Under the pieces are notes generated by a model. It was not told where the DNA came from, did not search any database, and worked only from the letters and a program-made list of their open reading frames with translations. The translations under genes were made by a program, and so were the position numbers. 6,220 bases of DNA from positions 1 through 6,220 of the forward strand of contig DASWOP010000219.1 in NCBI GenBank assembly GCA_036404255.1, given 5' to 3'. Shown in pieces: positions 1 through 6,220 of this stretch (position 1 is its first letter; every line of letters starts with the position of its first letter). Source of the stretch: JARLFX01 sp036404255 (GTDB lineage Bacteria > Acidobacteriota > Terriglobia > Terriglobales > Acidobacteriaceae).

Positions 1-266
1 CGCACCAGCTTCACCCGCGTGCGAATAATCAGCACATCGTCATACCGCGCCGGCAATTTGTAGCGTGCAGTAGCCTCCACCACCGCAATGGCGCAGCCGT
101 CCTCTGTCTCGAACTTCTTGTAATCGAACCCCAGCGAGCGCAGCAGTTCCACGCGCCCCACCTCAAACCAGATCAAATAGTTCGAGTGGTAGACAACGCC
201 CATCTGGTCGGTCTCTGCATAGCGCACGCGCACGTGCGCATCGTTAAATTCAGCAACTTCACTCAT
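1..266 (-). CDS. YbgC/4HBT-type hotdog acyl-CoA thioesterase (3' part cut by window edge)
   Basis: The minus strand reads from an ATG at 266-264 to the left edge with no stop, giving 88 complete codons of an estimated 130-150. Residues 12-46 carry the hotdog thioesterase signature: R15-Y16-x-E18-T19-D20, then G23-V-V-Y26-H27-S-N-Y30 and F34-E35. D20 matches the catalytic Asp of the 4-hydroxybenzoyl-CoA thioesterase/YbgC family, and the GVVYH stretch forms the active-site loop. Members hydrolyse acyl-CoA thioesters in the cytoplasm. The substrate cannot be read from this fragment. In proteobacteria ybgC sits with tol-pal, but here the visible neighbour is a divergent nicotinamidase, so the Tol-Pal link is not supported. 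A GGAAG lies almost directly before the ATG, too close to be an ideal ribosome binding site. The family is clear; the exact substrate is not. Confidence 0.88.
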   Translation of the reverse strand, partial: MSEVAEFNDAHVRVRYAETDQMGVVYHSNYLIWFEVGRVELLRSLGFDYKKFETEDGCAIAVVEATARYKLPARYDDVLIIRTRVKLV

Positions 267-288
267 ACTTCCAGTTTACGATGGACGC

Positions 289-945
289 ATGCCGCCCCTC
301 ACCATCCAGCCCACGGACGCCCTCATCATCATCGACGTACAGAACGACTTCTGCCCGCCTCACGATGGAATTGGCGGCGCACTTGCCGTCACAGACGGCG
401 ATGCCGTCATCGCCCCAATCAACGCACTCGCCCCACGCTTCGCCCACGTCATCCTCACGCAGGACTGGCACCCCGTCGGACACATCTCCTTCGCGTCGTC
501 GCACCCCGGCCACGCCATCTTCGACCGCATCTCCACTGCGAATGGCGAGCAGGTCCTATGGCCGGACCACTGCGTGCAGCAAACCCTGGGCGCAGCGCTC
601 CACCCCGCGCTCCACATCCCCAACGCCGAACTCACAGTCCGCAAAGGCAAGCAGCCTCACGTTGACTCCTACTCCGCCTTCGCCGATAACGACCACTCCA
701 CCTCCACCGGCCTCGGTGAGCACCTCCACGCTGCGGGCGTAACCCGCGTCTTTGTCGCTGGACTCGCCTACGATTTCTGCGTAGCCGCCACCGCCCGCGA
801 TGCCCGCAGCGAAGGCTTCGAAGTCGTCGTCATCGAGGACGCCTGCCGCGCCGTGAATGTGGAAAACTCGGTCGCCCGCGCCAACGCAGCTTTCGCGGCG
901 AAACATATTACGCGCATTCGCGCCGCTGACCTCATAAATCGGTAG
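289..945 (+). CDS. pncA: Nicotinamidase (pyrazinamidase/isochorismatase-like hydrolase)
   Basis: It hydrolyses nicotinamide to nicotinate and ammonia in the cytoplasm, feeding the NAD salvage (Preiss-Handler) route. At 218 residues it is close to the E. coli enzyme (about 213). The cysteine hydrolase fold is seen in III-D16-VQNDF. The catalytic triad is D16, K119 (in RKGKQPHVDSYSAF) and C164 (in AGLAYDFCVAATARD). Metal ligands expected for the family are D59 and H61 (TQDWHP) and H94 (WPDHC). The cis-peptide region before the cysteine is conserved. The WPDHC and VDSYSAF motifs favour a nicotinamidase over a general isochorismatase. The ATG lies 22 bases from the start of the divergent thioesterase gene. 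No good Shine-Dalgarno precedes it (only TGGA at 282-285), so initiation may be weak or from a very short leader. The stop at 943-945 is followed by a 164-base gap, so it looks monocistronic. Confidence 0.94.
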   Translation: MPPLTIQPTDALIIIDVQNDFCPPHDGIGGALAVTDGDAVIAPINALAPRFAHVILTQDWHPVGHISFASSHPGHAIFDRISTANGEQVLWPDHCVQQTLGAALHPALHIPNAELTVRKGKQPHVDSYSAFADNDHSTSTGLGEHLHAAGVTRVFVAGLAYDFCVAATARDARSEGFEVVVIEDACRAVNVENSVARANAAFAAKHITRIRAADLINR

Positions 946-1109
946 AACCCCGTAATCACTTTGGTTCCACACCGGTTTTCTTTGGCTTTTTGCTAGTTAT
1001 CATGCGGTTTCCTCTTGACTCATAAGGCACGGGGTGTCAATCTAAGCACATCCACCGTTTTGTTATTGACGGCGGATAGGATGCCCGCTCTGGCCTCCGT
1101 AAAAAACTT
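946..1109 (+). promoter_or_regulatory. Leader region of the XRE regulator with three TTGAC half-sites
   Basis: This AT-richer gap must hold the promoter of the downstream regulator, but no consensus sigma-70 pair is convincing. Candidate -10 boxes are TATCAT at 998-1003 (5 of 6, no matching -35), TCTAAG at 1041-1046 (20 bases after TTGACT at 1015-1020, too far) and TAGGAT at 1077-1082. TTGAC occurs at 1015-1019 and 1066-1070, and inverted as GTCAA at 1036-1040. Spacings of 21 and 30 bases place all three near the same helix face. They could be operator half-sites for autoregulation, which is common in XRE proteins, or chance. A CTTTGG direct repeat lies at 959-964 and 980-985, also 21 bases apart. 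Confidence 0.3.
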
Positions 1110-1652
1110 ATGGCCACAACAACAATTGCTCCCATGGAAGCACGGGAGGTATTGCGTTGCGAGCACTGCAGCTTGGTGCAGTTCAGAACAGTGAACTCGC
1201 TCTGCCGCCGCTGCCGCAAATCCCTGGAAATTGAGGAACCTGAACCCGTCGCGGCTGCTGCGATTGCGCTGGTTCCAGCCCACAAACAGGAAGAGAGCGG
1301 TCTGCAGGTCGCCCAGGCTGTCCGTGATCTGCGCCACATGCGCAATCTGAGCCAGCGTCAGCTCGCCGGCCGGATGGGTGTGCCACGCACTTACATCTCC
1401 AAGATCGAAAACGGCAAGGCAATGCCCACGCTCTCCTCGCTGGAGCGCCTGGCCACGGCCCTGCAGGTTGAGATTTCGGCGCTGCTCCGCGACTCCACCT
1501 CCCGGCAGAAGGACGAGACCGCCATCCTGATGGCCGATCCCTTCCTGGCCGAGATCGCCGGATACGCCGCGCAGCTCGACGCCGTGCAGCGCTCCATCTT
1601 CATCAACCACGTCCGCGAGCTCGCCGCCGGCCGCCGCGTGCGCACCGCATAG
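1110..1652 (+). CDS. XRE-family HTH regulator with N-terminal zinc-ribbon-like domain
   Basis: This 180-residue protein has two visible parts. Residues 17-35 contain C17-x2-C20-x11-C32-x2-C35, a compact treble of paired cysteines that looks like a zinc ribbon or knuckle. A low-complexity Ala/Pro/Glu linker (about 40-65) leads to a classic XRE/Cro-C1 helix-turn-helix at about 67-126, with LSQRQLAGRMGVPRTYISKIENG giving the two HTH helices and PTLSSLERLATAL the closing helices. The remaining 54 residues are likely helical and of no recognised family. It is probably a DNA-binding transcription factor; its targets are unknown. The ATG at 1110 has no Shine-Dalgarno (CCGTAAAAAACTT precedes it). An in-frame ATG at 1134 would still keep all four cysteines. 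It is co-directional with uppS but separated by 200 bases, a stem-loop and a probable promoter, so it is likely its own unit. Confidence 0.85.
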   Translation: MATTTIAPMEAREVLRCEHCSLVQFRTVNSLCRRCRKSLEIEEPEPVAAAAIALVPAHKQEESGLQVAQAVRDLRHMRNLSQRQLAGRMGVPRTYISKIENGKAMPTLSSLERLATALQVEISALLRDSTSRQKDETAILMADPFLAEIAGYAAQLDAVQRSIFINHVRELAAGRRVRTA

Positions 1653-1658
1653 CTCTCC

Positions 1659-1681
1659 CGGCGCCGTCACAATGGGCGCCG
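1659..1681 (+). terminator. GC-rich stem-loop just after the XRE regulator
   Basis: A perfect 7-base-pair stem, CGGCGCC (1659-1665) with GGCGCCG (1675-1681), encloses a 9-base loop and begins 7 bases after the regulator's stop codon. The position suits a transcript end. There is no following T-tract (CCGCTGGC follows), so it is not a canonical intrinsic terminator. It could instead protect the mRNA 3' end. Both arms contain the self-complementary hexamer GGCGCC, so a double-stranded binding site is also possible. Confidence 0.35.
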
Positions 1682-1771
1682 CCGCTGGCAAACCGTCTCC
1701 GCCTTCGCGCTTCCCCGCGGATGCAAGGACGAGCCTTCACGCCGATTCGCCTGGAGCCGCCCTGCTCTCTG

Positions 1772-1799
1772 TTCTCCGCACAGACGTTGGGCGTAGAAT
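1772..1799 (+). promoter_or_regulatory. Probable sigma-70-type promoter for the uppS cluster
   Basis: TAGAAT at 1794-1799 matches the -10 consensus at 5 of 6 positions. A weak -35 candidate, TTCTCC (1772-1777), lies 16 bases upstream. Transcription would begin near 1806, giving a leader of roughly 47 bases to the GTG at 1853. It would also exclude any uppS start upstream of about 1806. The -35 is poor, so the call rests mostly on the -10 and its position. Confidence 0.42.
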
Positions 1800-1843
1800 C
1801 ACTGCTACGGGCGAATCCGCGACACTTTTGCGGATGGCCTCCT

Positions 1844-1848
1844 GAGGG
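1844..1848 (+). promoter_or_regulatory. Ribosome binding site deciding the uppS start
   Basis: GAGGG lies 4 bases before the GTG at 1853 and is a good Shine-Dalgarno match. The upstream in-frame ATG at 1721 has only pyrimidine-rich CTTCCCCGCGG before it. This contrast is the main reason for choosing the GTG. Confidence 0.6.
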
Positions 1849-1852
1849 TTCT

Positions 1853-2734
<882 letters not shown>

Positions 2735-2751
2735 TACTTACTTACACTTTG

Positions 2752-2786
2752 ATTTGTCATTCTGAGCACAGCGAAGAATCTCAAAT
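2752..2786. repeat. Dispersed intergenic palindrome (CATTCTGAGC...GCGAAGAATC type)
   Basis: An imperfect palindrome is centred at 2769 in the 110-base gap between uppS and cdsA. Outer arms ATTTG (2752-2756) and CAAAT (2782-2786) pair fully. A symmetric TC/CT mismatch follows, then ATTCT (2759-2763) pairs with AGAAT (2775-2779). After tandem G-A mismatches GC pairs with GC around an ACA loop. From memory, near copies of TCATTCTGAGC-AGCGAAGAATC occur many times between genes in Acidobacteriota and some other phyla. That makes this a REP-like dispersed repeat, though only one copy is in the window. It lies 17 bases after the uppS stop, has no T-tract, and may act in mRNA stability or be a passive element. 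Confidence 0.6.
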
Positions 2787-2844
2787 GCCCATCGCGCCCC
2801 CGATTCGCCCTCCACGCGCGACTCCAGTATCCTGAAACCTGCCC

Positions 2845-3672
2845 ATGCAACGCATCCTTACTGCCATCGTTCTCATAGTTGTCGTCGTGCTCGTGCTCTT
2901 CAAGGCGCCTGTATGGCTGCTGGCTGCCGTCGCCGCCCTGGTCGCCACCCTCGCACTCTTTGAATACGTCGGCCTGGCCAACGCCCGCGACGTACGCGTC
3001 CCAGCCTGGTTCGTCATCCCTGCGGGAGTGCTGCTCTTTCTGCTGCCTCCCTCGCACTACATGACGCTGGTCACTCTGCTGGCGCTCACGCTGCTGGCCT
3101 GGGCCAGCTTTACCGCGCCGCTGGAGCGCGTGCTGCCGGACGCCGCCTACGGCACCTTCGGCCTGCTCTGGATCGCCTATCCCCTCGCACTCCTGCCGCA
3201 GATGCGAAAAGACCTCGGCCCCCCCATGGTCCTCTTCCTCTTCGTCGTCGTCTGGAGCGGAGACATCGCCGCGCTCTACATCGGCCGCCGCTTCGGTAAG
3301 CGAAAGTTCGCGCCCCGGCTCAGCCCCAACAAGACCTGGGAAGGAGCCGTCGCCTCCGTCGTTGGCTCCGTATTCTTCGCCATGGTGCTGGTGCTGGGCG
3401 GCAACTGGTTCACCGCCTATACCAGCGGCAACACCATCCTCTCCTTCTCGCAGCCCGTCTGGTGGCTGGCCGTGCTGGCCATCATCGTGAACATCGCGGC
3501 GCAGGTGGGCGACCTCATTGAATCCGCGGTCAAACGCGGCGCTGGAGTGAAAGACTCTGGCAACATTCTCCCCGGCCACGGTGGCATGCTCGATCGCATT
3601 GACGCGCTCCTGCTCGCTGCTCCCGTACTTTGGTACGCGCTGGAAGTAAAATCTTATCTGGGCGGTTTTTAA
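2845..3672 (+). CDS. cdsA: Phosphatidate cytidylyltransferase (CDP-diglyceride synthase)
   Basis: This integral membrane enzyme converts phosphatidic acid and CTP to CDP-diacylglycerol and pyrophosphate, the branch-point precursor of bacterial phospholipids. At 275 residues it is close to E. coli CdsA (285). The C-terminal family signature is complete at 227-253: S227-x2-K230-R231-x4-K236-D237-S-G-N-I-L-P-G-H245-G-G-M-L-D250-R251-I-D253. Upstream, D140 in WSGDIAALYIGRRFG and S160-PNKTWEG167 match the other conserved loop. Hydrophobic segments run at about 4-20, 22-42, 54-68, 70-90, 103-119, 128-147, 169-186 and 204-222, typical for the family. The ATG has no clear Shine-Dalgarno; an in-frame ATG at 2785 is blocked by TGA at 2833-2835, so 2845 is the first usable start. 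It follows uppS after 110 bases and precedes dxr by 4 bases, so dxr is almost certainly co-transcribed with it. Confidence 0.95.
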   Translation: MQRILTAIVLIVVVVLVLFKAPVWLLAAVAALVATLALFEYVGLANARDVRVPAWFVIPAGVLLFLLPPSHYMTLVTLLALTLLAWASFTAPLERVLPDAAYGTFGLLWIAYPLALLPQMRKDLGPPMVLFLFVVVWSGDIAALYIGRRFGKRKFAPRLSPNKTWEGAVASVVGSVFFAMVLVLGGNWFTAYTSGNTILSFSQPVWWLAVLAIIVNIAAQVGDLIESAVKRGAGVKDSGNILPGHGGMLDRIDALLLAAPVLWYALEVKSYLGGF

Positions 3673-3676
3673 TACG

Positions 3677-4834
3677 TTGAAAACAATAGCAATTCTTGGT
3701 TCCACAGGCTCCATCGGCAACAGCACCCTCAGCATCTGCGAGAGCTATCCTGACCGCTACCGCGTCGCCTCGCTCGCCGCGGGCCGCAACATCGACGCCG
3801 CCTTCGCGCAGTGCCAGAAGTGGCGTCCTTCGCTCATCTCCATGGCAACAGAAGAGCTCGCCGCCGAGCTCCGCACCCGCCTGCACGCCGCCGGAAATAC
3901 CGCCACCGAAGTCGTCTACGGCACCGCCGGAACCGTAAAAGTCGCTACACTACCCGAGGTTGATTTCGTCGTCAGCGCCATCGTTGGTGTCGCCGGACTG
4001 GAAGCCACCTACGCCGCCGTCTGTGCGGGTAAGACGATGGGCCTCGCCAATAAAGAATGCCTCGTCACCGCAGGCGAGATCATCATCGCCGCAGCGCGCG
4101 AGCACAACGTCGCCCTGCTGCCCATCGACAGCGAACACAACGCCGTCCACCAGTGCATGCGCGGCGGCGCCCAGAATGAAGTGAAGCAGGTCTGGCTCAC
4201 CGCCTCTGGTGGCCCCTTCCGCGAGCTGCCCCTGGCCGAATTCGACAAGATCACCGTAGCCCAGGCGCTCAACCATCCCACCTGGAAGATGGGCCGGCGC
4301 ATCACCATCGACTCCGCTACCCTGATGAATAAGGGCTTCGAGGTCATCGAAGCCTGCCGCCTTTTCGATCTCCCCGCCAGCCGCGTTCAGGTCACCGTGC
4401 ATCCGCAGTCCACCGTCCATTCGCTGGTGGAGTACATCGACGGCAGCATTCTGGCGCAAATCTCCGTCACCGACATGCGCCTGCCCATCCTCTACGCCCT
4501 CAGCTACCCCGAACGCGTGGCGTCGAGTCTAACCTTTGATATGAAAGCTCTCGGCCATCTGGACTTCTCCCAACCCGACCTCGCCAAATTCCCCTGCCTG
4601 CGCCTCGCCTATGAAGCTGCGGAGACCGGCGGCACCGCCTGCGTTGCGCTCAACGCCGCCGACGAAGTTGCCGTCGCCGCCTTCCTCGAAGGCCGCATCT
4701 CGTTCAACGGCATCGCGCGTACAATCGAAGCTGTGCTGGCGCGCACACCCGCAGGACACCCCACTACCATTGCCGGGGTGCTGCAGGCAGACGCAGATGC
4801 CCGCCTCCTGGCCCGTGAAGTCGCCACAAACTAA
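3677..4834 (+). CDS. dxr: 1-deoxy-D-xylulose 5-phosphate reductoisomerase
   Basis: It isomerises and reduces DXP to 2-C-methyl-D-erythritol 4-phosphate with NADPH and a divalent metal, the committed step of the MEP isoprenoid pathway and the target of fosmidomycin; it acts in the cytoplasm. It has 385 residues, against 398 in E. coli. The N-terminal NADPH-binding loop is G8-STGSIG14. LLPID151-S-E153-HNA and E222 supply the metal ligands. Substrate-binding motifs are LTAS177-GGPF, H200-PTWKMG and S213-ATLMN218-K219-GFE222. LNAADEVAVAAFL near the C-terminus is also typical. The start is a TTG only 4 bases after the cdsA stop; the next in-frame Met is at about residue 56, beyond the NADPH loop, so TTG must be used. 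GGCGG at 3661-3665 is 11 bases away and weak, which suggests translational coupling to cdsA. Its product pathway supplies IPP to UppS in the same cluster. Confidence 0.96.
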   Translation: MKTIAILGSTGSIGNSTLSICESYPDRYRVASLAAGRNIDAAFAQCQKWRPSLISMATEELAAELRTRLHAAGNTATEVVYGTAGTVKVATLPEVDFVVSAIVGVAGLEATYAAVCAGKTMGLANKECLVTAGEIIIAAAREHNVALLPIDSEHNAVHQCMRGGAQNEVKQVWLTASGGPFRELPLAEFDKITVAQALNHPTWKMGRRITIDSATLMNKGFEVIEACRLFDLPASRVQVTVHPQSTVHSLVEYIDGSILAQISVTDMRLPILYALSYPERVASSLTFDMKALGHLDFSQPDLAKFPCLRLAYEAAETGGTACVALNAADEVAVAAFLEGRISFNGIARTIEAVLARTPAGHPTTIAGVLQADADARLLAREVATN

Positions 4835-4847
4835 CCTGACGCCCCGC

Positions 4848-4852
4848 AAGGA
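4848..4852 (+). promoter_or_regulatory. Ribosome binding site of rseP
   Basis: AAGGA lies 12 bases before the ATG at 4865, a little farther than ideal but the only Shine-Dalgarno-like match in the 30-base dxr-rseP gap. No promoter or terminator is visible in that gap, supporting co-transcription with dxr. Confidence 0.45.
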
Positions 4853-4864
4853 CCACACCTGTCT

Positions 4865-6217
4865 ATGGATTTTCTGCTTACCGTTGTCTACCTGATCATT
4901 GTCCTCGGCATCATGGTGCTCGTTCACGAGTTCGGCCACTTTGCGGTGGCCAAGCTCTGCGGCATCCGCGTGGAGACATTCTCCATCGGCTTCGGCAAGC
5001 GTCTCTTCGGCATCCGCCGCGGCGATACCGACTACCGCATCAGCCTCCTGCCCTTCGGCGGATACGTCAAGATGGCAGGCGACAACCCCGGCGAGCAGGC
5101 CACCGATCCCGGCGATTTCAACGCCCATCCACGCTGGCAGCGCGTACTCGTAGCGCTCGCAGGGCCCATCTCGAACTTTATTCTCGCCTTTGTCATCATC
5201 TTCGTGGTCTCCATGTTCCACCACGAAGTCGAGCAGTACCTCACCCGTCCCGCCGTGGTCGAGTGGGTTCCCGCCAAGACGCCCGCCGCCGCACTCGGTG
5301 TGCAGGCCGGCGACACCATCGTGCACTATGACACGGTGGAGAACCCTACCTGGCGCGACGTCGCCGAGCGCTCCCTGCTGAATCTGAAGCAGACCATCCC
5401 CTTCTCCTACACGCACAACGGCCAGCGCATCGACACCAGCATTCTGGTCAAGTCCAATGGCGCCCAGGACGACTTCAGTCTGGACGACATCGGCTTTATC
5501 CCCGTGCTACAAGACACGCCCATTCAGGTGATGCAACTGGAAGCTGGTATGCCCGCGGCTGAAGCCGGCATGCAGCCCAAAGATCAGATTGTCTCCATTG
5601 ACGGCCTGCCCCTGCACAGTGTGCAGGCTCTGCTCGCCTACATGCAGGACCAGGGCGGCAAGCCCGCCACACTCGTCGTCCTGCGCGGCGGCCAGCCCCT
5701 CACCATCCATCTCACACCGCAGATCTCCGATGCAGGTGACGGCGTCAAGCAATACCGCCTCGGCTTCCGCGCGGTACCTTCCCCGAAAAACATTGAGAAG
5801 CTGTCCGTCGGCGCTGCGGCTGCCGCCTCCTGGAAATCCAACAAGCACGACTCTGCGCTGATCCTCACCGTGCTGCACCATCTCTTCGGTGGCAAAGTCT
5901 CGGTGAAGAATCTCAGCGGCCCCATCGGCATCGGCCAAGAGATTGGCCTTGCGGTAAAGATGGGCTGGTGGACGGTGCTTCAGGTGATGGCATCCATCAG
6001 CCTGAACCTCGGAATCTTCAACCTGTTGCCCTTCCCCGTGCTGGACGGCGGCATGATCCTGTTCCTGATCGTGGAGTCCATCATCCGTCGCGACGTGAGC
6101 CAGGTCTGGAAGGAACGCATCTATCAGGCGGCGTTTGTCGTGATTATCCTGTTCGCTGCGTTCGTGATCTTCAATGACATCTCGAAGCTCTCACCCTTCG
6201 CACACATGAAGCCCTAA
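4865..6217 (+). CDS. rseP: RIP metalloprotease RseP (site-2 protease family)
   Basis: This zinc intramembrane protease cleaves transmembrane segments of anti-sigma factors and remnant signal peptides. At 450 residues it equals the E. coli length. Zinc motif H21-E22-F-G-H25 lies in the first membrane helix (about 4-26), and the second motif N386-LLPFPVLD394-GG supplies the third ligand. LLPFGGYVKMAGD, after the first helix, is the membrane-re-entrant hairpin region of the family. A second helix spans about 95-117 (GPISNFILAFVIIFVVSMF). Two PDZ domains follow at about 125-195 and 218-285, as in RseP rather than single-PDZ relatives. C-terminal helices lie at about 370-408 and 420-440. No sigma factor or anti-sigma gene is in the window, so the substrate is not identified. 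In many bacteria bamA follows this cluster; here the window ends 3 bases after the stop. The RseP assignment is firm, but a sigma-E pathway is not shown. Confidence 0.95.
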   Translation: MDFLLTVVYLIIVLGIMVLVHEFGHFAVAKLCGIRVETFSIGFGKRLFGIRRGDTDYRISLLPFGGYVKMAGDNPGEQATDPGDFNAHPRWQRVLVALAGPISNFILAFVIIFVVSMFHHEVEQYLTRPAVVEWVPAKTPAAALGVQAGDTIVHYDTVENPTWRDVAERSLLNLKQTIPFSYTHNGQRIDTSILVKSNGAQDDFSLDDIGFIPVLQDTPIQVMQLEAGMPAAEAGMQPKDQIVSIDGLPLHSVQALLAYMQDQGGKPATLVVLRGGQPLTIHLTPQISDAGDGVKQYRLGFRAVPSPKNIEKLSVGAAAAASWKSNKHDSALILTVLHHLFGGKVSVKNLSGPIGIGQEIGLAVKMGWWTVLQVMASISLNLGIFNLLPFPVLDGGMILFLIVESIIRRDVSQVWKERIYQAAFVVIILFAAFVIFNDISKLSPFAHMKP

Positions 6218-6220
6218 CCC

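Noticed and set aside
186..665. A 159-codon plus-strand frame overlapping the thioesterase and pncA
   Set aside because: It is Arg/His/Pro-rich, out of frame with a complete nicotinamidase, and crosses the divergent start region; a compositional artefact.
1020..1691. A 223-codon minus-strand open frame opposite the XRE gene
   Set aside because: The plus strand encodes a clear zinc-ribbon/HTH protein. The antisense frame has no motif and no ribosome site that I can see.
2785..2835. Short frame from ATG 2785, in frame with cdsA, as an alternative cdsA start or a leader peptide
   Set aside because: It ends at TGA 2833-2835 before the cdsA ATG, has no ribosome site, and its ATG falls in the dispersed repeat.
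4529..5416. A 295-codon minus-strand open frame opposite the dxr-rseP junction
   Set aside because: It spans two confidently assigned plus-strand genes and shows no recognisable family, only shadow-like acidic and Gly/His-rich composition.

Overview
The window is a stretch of GC-rich bacterial chromosome whose codons mostly end in C or G. The gene content, the protein sequences and one dispersed intergenic repeat suggest a member of the Acidobacteriota, probably the Terriglobia (a Terriglobus/Granulicella/Edaphobacter-like organism). This assignment rests on recognising sequence style, not on a database search. All genes look intact except the one cut by the left edge.

Left part (1-945): two genes start back to back only 22 bases apart. 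On the minus strand is the N-terminal part of a YbgC/4HBT-type hotdog acyl-CoA thioesterase. On the plus strand is a nicotinamidase (pncA) for NAD salvage. Middle part (946-1852): a small regulator joins a four-cysteine zinc-ribbon-like N-terminus to an XRE-type helix-turn-helix. It is flanked by a leader region with three TTGAC half-sites and by a GC-rich stem-loop. A probable promoter and ribosome binding site for the next gene follow.

Right part (1853-6217): four co-directional genes form the widely conserved cell-envelope and isoprenoid cluster uppS-cdsA-dxr-rseP. Dxr makes MEP, the first committed intermediate toward IPP. UppS condenses IPP onto FPP to make the undecaprenyl carrier for peptidoglycan. 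CdsA makes CDP-diacylglycerol for phospholipids. RseP is the site-2 intramembrane protease linked to envelope stress in other bacteria. The gap between uppS and cdsA holds an imperfect palindrome of a type I recognise as a dispersed repeat in such genomes.

Verdict: this is essentially conserved housekeeping DNA, and I found no convincing new system. The points worth a second look are small: the uppS start and its altered FSxENW motif, the TTG start of dxr, the hairpin repeat with tandem G-A mismatches, and the uncharacterised zinc-ribbon/HTH regulator with its possible operator.
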